NCBI RefSeq assembly: GCF_000340375.1
Contig: NZ_KB446647.1
Location: 322,166-386,165, forward strand
Length of the DNA: 64,000 nucleotides
Direction: 5' to 3'
DNA from: Eggerthia catenaformis OT 569 = DSM 20559
Lineage (GTDB): Bacteria > Bacillota_I > Bacilli_A > Erysipelotrichales > Coprobacillaceae
In this document: positions 7,928 to 17,601 of the stretch, in pieces
Numbering within the stretch: the stretch's first letter is position 1
How the letters are laid out: every line of letters starts with the position of its first letter
Program-made: the position numbers and the translations under genes
The notes under the pieces: generated by a model
The model's input: only the letters and a program-made list of their open reading frames with translations
What the model was told of the DNA's origin: nothing
Database searches by the model: none

Positions 7928-9055
7928 TTAATCCTCTATCTTCTTTAATACATAATCATTTAAAGTACTTTGACTATCATGAATCTCTTTAGCCGCTTTT
8001 TTGCCTACATAACGATAAACATGAGCATCATGAGATTTATTTGTAGATGAAGCTTTATTAGGCGGATATCTTAATATATAACCATATTCATGAGCATGTG
8101 CTTCCAGCCACCGCGATGTTTCAGAATCAGAAAAATCCTTATAATTATAAGAAGAATCTGTAAATTCTACAGTATTGCCCAACTGATACTCACTATGTCC
8201 CTGCTGTGAAGCCGGAAGATAGTTATAAGAAATATAAGCTTTTCTTACTACCAGTGTTTTACTTAAATTACCCATTGCTTTATATAATGATGCAAGTGCA
8301 TAATAAGAGTTATTTTCTAAATACATAACATATTTCATACGATGAATATTTTCTATAAGTACTAAACGAGCCGGTTCATAAGATCCAATATAACTGGTTT
8401 CATCTACAACTGCAGTTACTGATGATGGATGAATAATTCGTCTGGATATGCCTGCATTCATAATCAGTGTTTTTAATGATCCTCTGTTATAATCACTGAC
8501 AGCTGTTTGAAGCATATCTTCTATCTGCTTCATATTCATTTTTTCATCTGTCAGTTCTTCAACATACTGCTTGGTATCCTCAATATATCTTAAATCAGAG
8601 TATAAAGGTTTTAAAGCAATATAAATATTTAAATAATCAAAATTAAAGCTGTCGTCATTAAGATAGCCGGCTTCCAGATTATTATTAATAAGAGAAGAAG
8701 CTAATGCAAATGCATTAGATGATGTTTTTTTAGTCAATTTCTCTTTTAAAGCGTTTCCGGTACTAATAAGAATATTCTTATTAGTATATCTTTTTGTATC
8801 AATAAGAAGATTATAGTACTGATAATTTCTAATATTAAAATGATCGACACTCATATAATCGATTAATTTTGTGATAGAAATTTGGTTTTCTACAAGAAAA
8901 TTCTGATCTTCTTTACTTAAATACTTTTCAATAATTACGCGATTATCATTATTAATTCCATTGACACGATAGAAACGATCATAATTTAAATTAATTTTAT
9001 AAAATGTAGCAATAAATATAATAATGACGATTAAAAACAAATGCCATCTTTTCAT
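7928..9055 (-). CDS. VanY/LdcB-like M15B peptidase-fold protein, probably inactive
   Basis: Membrane-anchored protein: one N-terminal signal-anchor, a roughly 230-residue novel region, and a C-terminal D-alanyl-D-alanine carboxypeptidase (M15B) domain. Family landmarks are SEYQLGNTVEF (near residue 287), WLEAHAHEYGYILRYP and RYVG (near 345). Active members have SEHQTGLAxD and EPWHxRYVG. Here the zinc ligands His and Asp are Tyr and Glu, and the EPWH block reads DAHV. The start is the ATG at 9055, nine bases after GAGG; the GTG at 9064 overlaps the ribosome site. It may bind peptidoglycan rather than cut it. Confidence 0.75.
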   Translation of the reverse strand: MKRWHLFLIVIIIFIATFYKINLNYDRFYRVNGINNDNRVIIEKYLSKEDQNFLVENQISITKLIDYMSVDHFNIRNYQYYNLLIDTKRYTNKNILISTGNALKEKLTKKTSSNAFALASSLINNNLEAGYLNDDSFNFDYLNIYIALKPLYSDLRYIEDTKQYVEELTDEKMNMKQIEDMLQTAVSDYNRGSLKTLIMNAGISRRIIHPSSVTAVVDETSYIGSYEPARLVLIENIHRMKYVMYLENNSYYALASLYKAMGNLSKTLVVRKAYISYNYLPASQQGHSEYQLGNTVEFTDSSYNYKDFSDSETSRWLEAHAHEYGYILRYPPNKASSTNKSHDAHVYRYVGKKAAKEIHDSQSTLNDYVLKKIED

Positions 9056-9100
9056 TATGATCACCTCGCTTTAATCATGATAATTCATCTCTAAAAAATG

Positions 9101-10876
9101 TCAAGATTCTTCTTGATGAAGAATTTTAAAAAGACTGATAGATACCTTTTCAGGTAATATTTCCTGAAGTTCTTCTAATGATGCTTCTCGCATCTTTTTA
9201 ACACTCTTAAATCGATTTAATAGCTTTTTCTTTCTTTTTTCACCAATACCTTCTACATCATCTAAAATACTCGCAAATAATGATTTAGAACGTACATTTC
9301 TATGAAAACTGATAGCATAGCGATGAACCTCATCCTGCATTCTTGTCAGTAGGAAAAATAACTGACTTTTTGGGTTAATAGGTATTTGTTTGCCTTCTCG
9401 ATCTAACAGCATAGCAGTTGAATGCTTATCATCTTTTGCTAAACCACAGACTTTAACCGGAACTTTTAATGCATCAATAACATCACAAGCCGCATGAATC
9501 TGTCCCATCCCACCATCAACAATAATCATATCAGCTATTTCTCTTTTTTCAGAAAGCTGACGGTAATAGCGACGATAAATAACTTCACGCATACTAGCAT
9601 AATCATCAGGACCTTCTACCGTTTTTATTTTAAATTTACGATAATCTTTTTTTGATGCAATCCCATCTTTAAACACTACCATGCCGGCAACCGCATAGGC
9701 TCCCTGAATATTAGAATTATCATATAATTCAATAATATGAGGAGTATCAATATGAAGCAGTTTTCCTAATTCTTTAATCGCTTTTACTGTTTTTTCCTCT
9801 TGTGCCTGCTTCAGAAGAAATTTCTTTTCTAAAGCTTCTTTAGCATTTTTTATTGCCATATCTACAAGCGTCTTTTTTTCGCCTTTTTGTGGTTTTAGTA
9901 TTTTAATATTAATAACCTCTCTTAATAAGTGATCATCTACATCTTTAGGAATAAGCAGCTCTTTAGGTAATGCATTATCCTGATAATAAAATACTAAAAA
10001 TTGTATCAGATCTTCCTGATAATCATCAGAAACAGGAACCAAATTAAATTCATGTGATAAAAGATGCCCATCTCTCATAAAAAAGAGCTGTACAGAAAGA
10101 TATCCTTTATCGATATAATAACCAAAGATATCCCTATCAATACGATCCTTTAAATCTATTGTCTGCTTACTTGTGACATATTTAATAGATTGAATCAGAT
10201 CCCTATATTCTTTAGCAAGCTCATAATTTAATGCATTGCTGGCCTCTGTCATCTTATCTGTTAATTCTTCTATTTTATCTTTAACGTCACCCTTCATAAA
10301 TCTGATAATATCTTTTTTGATCTGACTATATGTTTCTTCACTAACATCATTAATACAAGGTGCCAGACACTGATTTAAAGTATAATAAAGGCAAGGTTTA
10401 TTAGGAATGTGTCTACACTTTCTTAATGGAAATAGTCGTTCCAAAAGCTTATAGGCAGTTCTGGCTGCCGTTGCATCAGGGAAAGGACCAAAATAAGTGT
10501 TCTTTTTTAATTTAGCTTTTCTGACAATTGTAAGTTTAGGATGTCTTTCATCACTCAATTCAATATAAGGATAATAAGTGCTATCCATAAACATAATATT
10601 ATATTCCGGCTGATAATCTTTAATTAAATTAATTTCTAATAAGAGTGCTTCCTTTTCACTATTCGCAACAATATAATCAAAATCCCAGATATTATCTACC
10701 AGTTTTTGAGTCTTATAATTATGAGCACCCGTAAAGTAAGAAGAAACACGATTTTTTAGCTTACGTGCTTTACCAACATAAATAATCTTTCCTTGACTAT
10801 TCTTCATAAGGTAACATCCAGGTGAAAGAGGCAATAAAGCTAATTTCTTCTTAATATACTTAAGATTTTTATTCAA
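9101..10876 (-). CDS. uvrC: UvrC, excinuclease ABC subunit C
   Basis: Makes both incisions in nucleotide excision repair with UvrAB. The domain order is normal for 591 residues: GIY-YIG nuclease (GKIIYVGKARKLKNRV), Cys-containing middle region, UVR motif (about 200-235), RNase H-like nuclease with Asp in ELYDNSN, Asp in VDGGMGQI and His in HRYAISFHR, and C-terminal tandem HhH. The start codon is TTG, located inside the last codons of mutS2 and overlapping it by eight bases; no clear ribosome site is seen, suggesting translational coupling. Confidence 0.96.
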   Translation of the reverse strand: MNKNLKYIKKKLALLPLSPGCYLMKNSQGKIIYVGKARKLKNRVSSYFTGAHNYKTQKLVDNIWDFDYIVANSEKEALLLEINLIKDYQPEYNIMFMDSTYYPYIELSDERHPKLTIVRKAKLKKNTYFGPFPDATAARTAYKLLERLFPLRKCRHIPNKPCLYYTLNQCLAPCINDVSEETYSQIKKDIIRFMKGDVKDKIEELTDKMTEASNALNYELAKEYRDLIQSIKYVTSKQTIDLKDRIDRDIFGYYIDKGYLSVQLFFMRDGHLLSHEFNLVPVSDDYQEDLIQFLVFYYQDNALPKELLIPKDVDDHLLREVINIKILKPQKGEKKTLVDMAIKNAKEALEKKFLLKQAQEEKTVKAIKELGKLLHIDTPHIIELYDNSNIQGAYAVAGMVVFKDGIASKKDYRKFKIKTVEGPDDYASMREVIYRRYYRQLSEKREIADMIIVDGGMGQIHAACDVIDALKVPVKVCGLAKDDKHSTAMLLDREGKQIPINPKSQLFFLLTRMQDEVHRYAISFHRNVRSKSLFASILDDVEGIGEKRKKKLLNRFKSVKKMREASLEELQEILPEKVSISLFKILHQEES

Positions 10877-13166
10877 AATAAACTAAAGTAGCACCTAATC
10901 CACCTTCATTAGGTCCACCATCACAATAATTTTTAATCATTTTATTCTTATCCAGCATCTTTCTTATCCCATTTCTTAAAGCTCCTGTTCCCATACCGTG
11001 AATAATACGTACACTGGGATATCCTTCAACAAGAGCATTATCTAAAAATTTATCAACAGTTTCCATAGCTTCATCATAGCGTTTTCCAATAACATTAATC
11101 TCATAGTAGCTTTCTTTCTTAATAGTTCTTTTATTAATAGTTACTGGTTTATTCACTTTTTGTTTTTCATGAAGAAATGTAACCTCATTATCCTTTAGCT
11201 TTAAAGATAGTCCACCAATACCTACAAGAATCTTATGATTCTTAAGTACTTCAATAATATCGCCTTCTCTGTTCATAGCATTCACTTTGATATGATCTCC
11301 CGGCTTTAAAATATGAGTCTGAGGAGGCATTTCTTTTTTGTCTTCAATAAATAAGCTATCTAAAGATCTTTTAGCATTTGTAAGATGATGATCTTTTACC
11401 TCTTTATGTTTTTTTAATTCATCAATAATCAATTCAGCTTCATGCTTTGTTTTTTCAACAAGTTTATTTGCATGATCCTGTGCCTGCTTAATAATGTTTT
11501 CTTTTTGTTTTTCAAGCTTATCTACTTTTTGTTGATAAAGTACCCTTAATTCTTTTTGTTTAGACAATTCATTCTCTAACGCTTTTTGCTTCTGATCTAA
11601 TTCTTCTTTTTGCTTTTCTAATTTTTCTAATAGTTTCTCAGCAGCATTCAATGAAGATTTCTTGTATAAATAAGCCTGCTCAATAATATCATTATCTAAA
11701 CCTAATGTATTAGCTATTTCAAAAGCATATGAACTACCGATACTATTTAATGACAGCTTATAAGTTGGCTTCATTGTTTCTAAATCAAAACCGACACTGG
11801 CAAGGATTACATCTTCTCTTGCTTTTCCATAATTTTTCAATGTTCCATAATGTGTACTGGCAATAACACTACATCCTCTTGCTAAGAGAACATCAAGTAC
11901 AGCTGAAGCCAAGGAAGCTCCTTCAACAGGATCTGTACCGGAACCTATTTCATCAATTAATATCAATGAAGAAGCAGAAGCATGAGAAAGAAAATAAATC
12001 ATATTTTTCATATGTGAAGAGTATGTAGAAAGTGATTCCTCAATAGACTGTCCATCACCAATATCAGCATAAATACAATCATAAAAATAAACTGATGCAC
12101 TTACTGAAGGAACAGGTATTCCTGATAAAGCCATATATGAGAGAAGTCCTGCTGTTTTTAAAGTAACAGTTTTACCGCCAGTATTACTACCTGTAATCAT
12201 CATCATTTTCTTAGTCAGAACAATATCATTACTGACAGCTTTCTTTTGATCCAATAGAGGATGTCTAGCTTCTTTTAAAATAAGCTCTTTTCGATTAGAA
12301 ATTTCCGGAATACATGAATGGTAAGCATTACCAAATGCCGCTAAAGAAAAATAATAATCCAATTCAGTTATCAATTTCTGATCATAACGTAATAGAACAG
12401 ATCTCTTTTTTATCTCTAAAGACAGAAACTTCAAAATCTTTTGAATTTCTTCAAATTCAGCATTTTTTAACTCATTAAGTTCATTATTTAATAATACAGA
12501 CTGCTGAGGCTCAATATAGAGTGTTGCTCCGGAAGCTGAACCGGCATGAACTATGCCTTGAAAATCACCTTTATGTGAAGTTTTCACAGCCAGTACAAGA
12601 CGATTATTTCTAATTATCAGATTATCCAGAGATAAAGCATCCTTATTCTTATTAAGATAGCTTTCCATTGTTTTTCTGATACGAGTAGTTATGTTTAAGA
12701 TAGATTTTCTGATATGGTAAAGTTCATTTGTGGCATGATCATCAATCATCATATCAGAAGTAATACATCTTTCTATTTCAGAAATAAGATAATCATCACC
12801 ATTAAGACCTTCAATTTCATCTCTTAAATAATAAAATGTTTTTTCGTAGTTGGAAAAATACTTTTTTAAAGTCTGAGTATTTTTTAATAATATATAAATC
12901 TTTCTTATTTCTTCAATCGACAGAATTCCTTCCATTTCAGATTTTTTTAATATAGAGTCGTTACTTTCTAAAGATTGCAAAGGTAAATGTCCTAAAATAT
13001 TATGAATAGACATTGCCTCTCCTGTTTTTTTAAGGTTATCCTGTAACTCTAGTTTATCTTTATATAAATCTAATGTCAGTATTCTTTCTTTAGCCTGCTG
13101 TGTTTTACTAAAAGCAGCAATTTTATTTAAGATAATATGAAACTCTAAAATATATTTTGTATCCAT
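10869..13166 (-). CDS. mutS2: MutS2 ATPase/endonuclease
   Basis: MutS2-family protein. Members act in suppression of homologous recombination and rescue of collided ribosomes rather than classical mismatch repair. The N-terminal mismatch domain is absent. Clamp and lever regions precede Walker A ITGSNTGGKT (near residue 325), signature ESLSTYSSHM and Walker B LILIDEIGSGTDP. A long coiled coil (about 520-620) leads to the C-terminal Smr nuclease domain with IHGMGTGALR. The 765-residue length is normal. It overlaps uvrC and follows cvpA by three bases; mutS2 next to cvpA and rnhC is conserved in Bacillus. Confidence 0.95.
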   Translation of the reverse strand: MDTKYILEFHIILNKIAAFSKTQQAKERILTLDLYKDKLELQDNLKKTGEAMSIHNILGHLPLQSLESNDSILKKSEMEGILSIEEIRKIYILLKNTQTLKKYFSNYEKTFYYLRDEIEGLNGDDYLISEIERCITSDMMIDDHATNELYHIRKSILNITTRIRKTMESYLNKNKDALSLDNLIIRNNRLVLAVKTSHKGDFQGIVHAGSASGATLYIEPQQSVLLNNELNELKNAEFEEIQKILKFLSLEIKKRSVLLRYDQKLITELDYYFSLAAFGNAYHSCIPEISNRKELILKEARHPLLDQKKAVSNDIVLTKKMMMITGSNTGGKTVTLKTAGLLSYMALSGIPVPSVSASVYFYDCIYADIGDGQSIEESLSTYSSHMKNMIYFLSHASASSLILIDEIGSGTDPVEGASLASAVLDVLLARGCSVIASTHYGTLKNYGKAREDVILASVGFDLETMKPTYKLSLNSIGSSYAFEIANTLGLDNDIIEQAYLYKKSSLNAAEKLLEKLEKQKEELDQKQKALENELSKQKELRVLYQQKVDKLEKQKENIIKQAQDHANKLVEKTKHEAELIIDELKKHKEVKDHHLTNAKRSLDSLFIEDKKEMPPQTHILKPGDHIKVNAMNREGDIIEVLKNHKILVGIGGLSLKLKDNEVTFLHEKQKVNKPVTINKRTIKKESYYEINVIGKRYDEAMETVDKFLDNALVEGYPSVRIIHGMGTGALRNGIRKMLDKNKMIKNYCDGGPNEGGLGATLVYFE

Positions 13167-13169
13167 AAA

Positions 13170-13952
13170 TTACTCGCCTATATGATTTAAAATATCTGTT
13201 TGTTCCGGAGAACTAAGCTTAGTTTTTTTAATAATCTTTGAAATGACCGTTTTATCTTCTTTAGATAATTGCGGATTATAGCGTAATATATCTTCACTTA
13301 ATTGCTTTTCTAAAAACTGAGTTGCTTTTTCTTCTGAAATAAGACCGTTTTTATAAGCATAAAGATAAACATGTAGAAGTTCTTCTAACACTTTCTTATC
13401 AGAGATATGCTGAAATTTTTGTGTATCTGATGATATTGGAAGCTTTTTAATAGAGACACTATTCACAATAGTGTAAGCAATCGGATTTTTAGCAAGTTTC
13501 TTTTGACTTTCCGGTATAAATGGAAGAAAAATAAGAACTAAGACAATGTAGATAATAACTAAGGACTGAACTGCACTTAAAATCATGCCTAAAAAATGAT
13601 TTATTGTCTTAGTTATATGAAATTTATCATTTAAACTTGTTAACATTGGCTTTAATGCTAATCCAATCACAATCCGTAAAATAAACAGAATAATAAAAAC
13701 AATAATGAAAATAGCTGTACTGTTAAAGACCGGTCCTACAACACTGGAAATTAAATCATTGTTGTAGGTATAAATTGTGATTAGGTTAGATAAGGGCTTG
13801 TAAATCATCATTGTAAATATTAGAATAAATATGAGGCTGGCGAGATTATAAAATAAAGCAATAAATCCGTCTTTAAAGCCTTTAATTAACATAACTATAA
13901 AGTAAATAAGAATAAGAATATCGATAAAATAATTTTGTACTATTGTTTCCAC
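13170..13952 (-). CDS. cvpA: CvpA-family membrane protein
   Basis: Inner-membrane protein of the CvpA (colicin V production) family with four or five membrane segments and a charged C-terminal tail. The frame is open far upstream, but the region before VINVETIVQNYF looks like non-coding antisense of the divergent gene. I place the start at GTG 13952 with GGTG six bases upstream; GTG 13961 is the alternative. It lies directly before mutS2, as in Bacillus (yshB-yshC-mutSB region). The molecular role of the family is poorly understood. Confidence 0.8.
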   Translation of the reverse strand: METIVQNYFIDILILIYFIVMLIKGFKDGFIALFYNLASLIFILIFTMMIYKPLSNLITIYTYNNDLISSVVGPVFNSTAIFIIVFIILFILRIVIGLALKPMLTSLNDKFHITKTINHFLGMILSAVQSLVIIYIVLVLIFLPFIPESQKKLAKNPIAYTIVNSVSIKKLPISSDTQKFQHISDKKVLEELLHVYLYAYKNGLISEEKATQFLEKQLSEDILRYNPQLSKEDKTVISKIIKKTKLSSPEQTDILNHIGE

Positions 13953-14039
13953 ATTAATCACCAAAAAAAGTATAACATCAATAAAATATACTGTCAAAAA
14001 ATGCGTTCTTGTGGTAAAATAGTAAGCGAGGTGAATATT

Positions 14040-14951
14040 GTGGAACCAATAATATTTAATATTACAAAAAATACACTTGAAAAAATGAATAAATTTTATG
14101 ATAGCCAAATGGTTCCATTCGATGAGACTGATATACTTCTTCAGGCGAAAACAATCAATTGTGAGATTACTGTCACAAAAGATATGAAGGCAAGATTTAA
14201 TGGTCAGAATGCTATTCATGAAGCTATTCACTGGAATAAAACATTAGCTAAAAAAATGCAGGCAGCTATTAAATCAAATGAAATTTATACATATCATCAT
14301 ATTGGAGCTGCTGAAACAGGATCAACTGATTTCATTGGTCCTTTATGCGTTGTTGCCTGCTATATTAATGAAGAAGGCATTGATTTTGTGGAAAATCTCC
14401 ATATTGAAGATATTGAATCACTAAGTACAGAAGAAATTATAGATTATGCTAAAACGATTAAGTCACATGTTATTAGTTCTCTTCTTATTTTGGATAACAG
14501 TCATTATAATGATATGATTAATAAAGGTTTTAATCAGGCAAATATCAGAGCTCGGCTTTTTAATCAGGCACTGGTTAATGTTCTTCAGAAGGCAAAGAAA
14601 AGCGTTGAATTAAAAGTTGTTGAGAAATATATTTCCCCTAAGACCTACTTTAATTATTTAAAAAGTGAAGTTATTGTTGTAAAGGATCTGCAATTTGAAA
14701 AAGAAGCTAAATCACAGTATATGGCAGTTTTAGCGGCTGAGATTATCTCTCGTTATGCCTATATTCAATATTTTACCAGTATGTCTAAAAGCCTTAAGTT
14801 CTCTTTGCTAAGAGGTACCGGCGCTAATGTAGATAATATAGTTGTTGAGATTGCAAAAAAATATGGACCAAAAATACTTACTAAAGTGGTCAAAATAAAC
14901 TTCAGTGATATGAAAAAAGTTAATAATATACTAAATAAAGAGTCTTTATAA
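14040..14951 (+). CDS. RNase HIII-like protein lacking catalytic residues
   Basis: The full RNase HIII architecture is present: N-terminal TBP-like substrate-binding domain (residues 1-75) and an RNase H fold. Active enzymes have GSDEVGTGD, DSK, IDQF and TKAE(S/G). Here these read GAAETGSTD (residues 89-97), DIE, VEKY and EKEAKS, so the first catalytic Asp is Ala and the others are changed. The surrounding fold motifs (FNQALV, PKTYFNYL, AVLAAEIISRYAY) are well kept. The start is GTG at 14040, preceded by GCGAGGTG; upstream codons lack a ribosome site. The locus (divergent from cvpA-mutS2) matches rnhC of Bacillus. I infer a pseudoenzyme. Confidence 0.78.
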   Translation: MEPIIFNITKNTLEKMNKFYDSQMVPFDETDILLQAKTINCEITVTKDMKARFNGQNAIHEAIHWNKTLAKKMQAAIKSNEIYTYHHIGAAETGSTDFIGPLCVVACYINEEGIDFVENLHIEDIESLSTEEIIDYAKTIKSHVISSLLILDNSHYNDMINKGFNQANIRARLFNQALVNVLQKAKKSVELKVVEKYISPKTYFNYLKSEVIVVKDLQFEKEAKSQYMAVLAAEIISRYAYIQYFTSMSKSLKFSLLRGTGANVDNIVVEIAKKYGPKILTKVVKINFSDMKKVNNILNKESL

Positions 14952-14965
14952 GACTCTTTATTTAG
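14931..14965. terminator. Bidirectional terminator between rnhC-like gene and brnQ
   Basis: A perfect 16-bp stem starting CTAAATAAAGAGTCTT has the loop TAT. It sits at the meeting point of the converging genes. The stem is A/T-rich at its base, so A and T tracts flank it on both strands. Confidence 0.75.
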
Positions 14966-14980
14966 TATGATCTATTTCAT

Positions 14981-16324
14981 TTAATGATTCTCTAATATCA
15001 TAAATATAATCCCAATTACTACACCTATCAGGGAAGGAATAACCCAAGCCATGCCATAAGAAGCAAGAGGCAGTGATGTGTACAAATGAGTCAGTGATTT
15101 CACTAAGGAGAATGATGTAAAAAAGGATTTTGGTAAAGCTATTAAAAATTCGCATACTGATGCCAGTAAAGTGGTTCTCATACACCAGACAAAAATATTC
15201 TTATTATAATTAAAATAGCGTCCACATAATGCAAGTATAATTAAAACAATTGTGAGAGGATATAAAAACATTAAAACCGGAATAGAAATAGAAATAATCT
15301 GTGATAATCCGATATTAGCAATCGCAAATGAGAAAATACTAAAAACGATAGCATAGCCTTTATAGCCAAATTTTGTTGGAAAAATATTCTGAAAAGTTTC
15401 AGCACATGACGTAACCAAACCAATCGATGTTTTTAAACATGCTAGTGTGATAGTAATGCCTAAAATCACTGCTCCGGCTAAGCCAAAATAATGACGTGCC
15501 ATTGTATAAAAAGTTATTCCTCCATCAGGAGCTGTAGGGTAAGCTGTAGCTACCTGGGCTCCTGCATAAGTAAGCAAAGCATAAATTCCTGCCATTGCAG
15601 CAACTGTTAAAAGCCCAGACTTAACAGTAATAGCTGAAATCTTCTCCGGCTGTTCTACACCGAGTTTTTTAATAGAATTAACAAGAATAATACCAAATGC
15701 CAGAGCAGCAAGAGCATCCATTGTATTATACCCGTCAAGTACACCGGTCATTAAACTCTTTGTAGCATACTGACCCTGCGGTGCTACCTGAGATATATTT
15801 CCCATTGGATTAAAAACCGCTGCTGCTATTAAAATACCTAAAAAGATTAAAAAAGCAGGATTAAGAATAATACCAACCCAAGTCATAATACCTGAAGGCT
15901 TGAGAGAAAAATAAAGAACAAATGCAAAGAATAATAATGAGAAAATAAATAAAGCTAATGATTGATTACTTTTTGGAACAAATGAGGCAACCCCTACCTG
16001 AAATGAAACAGTTGCTGTTCTTGGAATCGCAAATAATGGTCCAATAGTTAAATAGAGTGCACAAGTAAAGAAATAAGCAAATTTTTTACTTACCAGATGA
16101 CTAAGATCAAACAGACCATTACTCTTGGTTATACCTATAGCAGTAATTCCAAGCAAAGGCAGTCCTACCCCGGTAATACAAAAACCAATAACCGCAGGCA
16201 GAAAATTTCTTCCTGCTAATTCTCCCATATGAATCGGAAAAATTAAATTGCCTGCTCCGAAAAAAAGACCAAACATCATAGATGCTAAAATAATATATTC
16301 CTTTTTTGTTAATTTTCTGTCCAT
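14981..16324 (-). CDS. brnQ: BrnQ branched-chain amino acid carrier
   Basis: LIVCS-family secondary transporter taking up leucine, isoleucine and valine with a cation. The 447-residue protein has about 12 membrane segments and the family start region GLFFGAGNLIFPIHMG, followed by LTIGPLFAIPRTATVSFQ and LDGYNTMDALAALAFG. The ATG at 16324 is preceded by a weak GGGGAT site. No T-box or other leader is visible in the short upstream gap. Confidence 0.94.
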   Translation of the reverse strand: MDRKLTKKEYIILASMMFGLFFGAGNLIFPIHMGELAGRNFLPAVIGFCITGVGLPLLGITAIGITKSNGLFDLSHLVSKKFAYFFTCALYLTIGPLFAIPRTATVSFQVGVASFVPKSNQSLALFIFSLLFFAFVLYFSLKPSGIMTWVGIILNPAFLIFLGILIAAAVFNPMGNISQVAPQGQYATKSLMTGVLDGYNTMDALAALAFGIILVNSIKKLGVEQPEKISAITVKSGLLTVAAMAGIYALLTYAGAQVATAYPTAPDGGITFYTMARHYFGLAGAVILGITITLACLKTSIGLVTSCAETFQNIFPTKFGYKGYAIVFSIFSFAIANIGLSQIISISIPVLMFLYPLTIVLIILALCGRYFNYNKNIFVWCMRTTLLASVCEFLIALPKSFFTSFSLVKSLTHLYTSLPLASYGMAWVIPSLIGVVIGIIFMILENH

Positions 16325-16455
16325 AAAATATCCCCGTTTCCCTTAATATTGTTCTTATTCTATAACAGAAAAACAATTTGGTAAAGAATAAGTAAATAAT
16401 TTATTAAACCTGCAACTAAAGATAGACTATGCAACATACTGAAATACTAATTAAA

Positions 16456-16490
16456 AATCTGTTATTGGGGTTTATTCCCAATAACAGATT
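16456..16490 (-). terminator. Terminator of the metal ABC transporter operon
   Basis: A perfect 14-bp stem (AATCTGTTATTGGG with its complement) and a 7-base loop are followed on the minus strand by TTTTTAATT, just after the last gene of the operon. Confidence 0.85.
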
Positions 16491-16494
16491 AATA

Positions 16495-17601
16495 TTAGAT
16501 TGAGCTATCTTGATTTCTCATAAGTTCATTATAGTATTTTTGTCCCCTATCAGTTAACAGATAGCAGTTATTATTTAATTCAATGAAATGATTCATCATT
16601 AAAGATCTTATAACTCTCTTTAATTGTCTATCCGACCAATGTAAATGTTTATAAATTAGAGAATTATTATTTTCTGTTAGATATCTGCCATCTTTCTGGT
16701 GATTTCCAATATGAATAATAAATAACTGTTTATATAACTCTTTTTGACGTTGTTTTCTGACAATAATTTGTCTAATAATACCTTCTTTATGAAAACATAA
16801 TATAAGTATAAAATGAACCATAATCACAAAAGCTATCATTCCTGATATGGATGTATTAAATATAACAGAAAAAACTGTACCGATAAGTGTGTCTATTAAT
16901 CCTATTAACAAACTATATATATACATTTTATATAATCTTTTTGTGATTAAAAATGCACTGGCAGCAGGACCAATTAATAGTGATAATACAAGAATACTTC
17001 CGACTGAATCAAAAGCATTGACGATAGTAATACAAGTTAATGTAATTATAAGATAATAGATAAGATGAGTTCTTATATTTTTAATAAAAGCAAACTGAGA
17101 ATCAAAACATATGATTTTTATCTTTTGGAATAGAGCGATTATTACAATTAAATTAATAATAAAGAGAATAAGCATTTTAATAAATGCCAATGGTAAAACT
17201 AATGAACCTATAGATACAGTATCTAATGAAGTAAAAATCAATTCACCCATCAATACAATATCAGTATCTAAATGAACATTTCTGGCAAATCTGCTGATAA
17301 GTATTACTGCCATAGCAAAGAACATCGGAAAAACAACACCAATCGCATCCTGATAATTAACTTTTTTTGTTTTTCCCAAACTTTCTATGAAATAAACTGA
17401 AAACAATCCAAAAATAATTGCTCCTATAATTAACAAAGGTGATTTTAGATCATAAGTTATAAAGAATGCCAAAACTATTCCCAGTAAAACACTATGGCTG
17501 ATTGCATCAGCAGTCATTGATAGCTTTCGTAAAACAAGATAGGGACCTAAAAGGCTGCATGCTAAGGTTGTGACCGAAGCAACAAGTAATATATTAATCA
17601 T
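16495..17601 (-). CDS. Mn/Zn-type ABC permease with C-terminal winged-helix domain
   Basis: ABC-3 family integral membrane subunit of a manganese or zinc importer. Residues 1-265 form eight or so membrane segments with the family motifs KLSMTADAISHSVLLG and DAIGVVFPMFFA. The last ~95 residues are cytoplasmic and resemble a DtxR/MntR-like winged helix (LTENNNSLIYKHLHWSDRQL, then YLLTDRGQKYYNEL). This extension makes it longer than the usual 280-300 residues. It overlaps the preceding permease by four bases, last in a four-gene operon. Confidence 0.85.
   Translation of the reverse strand: MINILLVASVTTLACSLLGPYLVLRKLSMTADAISHSVLLGIVLAFFITYDLKSPLLIIGAIIFGLFSVYFIESLGKTKKVNYQDAIGVVFPMFFAMAVILISRFARNVHLDTDIVLMGELIFTSLDTVSIGSLVLPLAFIKMLILFIINLIVIIALFQKIKIICFDSQFAFIKNIRTHLIYYLIITLTCITIVNAFDSVGSILVLSLLIGPAASAFLITKRLYKMYIYSLLIGLIDTLIGTVFSVIFNTSISGMIAFVIMVHFILILCFHKEGIIRQIIVRKQRQKELYKQLFIIHIGNHQKDGRYLTENNNSLIYKHLHWSDRQLKRVIRSLMMNHFIELNNNCYLLTDRGQKYYNELMRNQDSSI

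Noticed and set aside
13170-14231. 353-codon version of the CvpA gene
   Set aside because: The first ~90 codons are antisense to the RNase HIII-like gene and unlike any CvpA N-terminus; GTG 13952 fits the family start.
14958-15185. 75-codon minus-strand frame near the brnQ end
   Set aside because: It overlaps brnQ in another frame and shows no family features.
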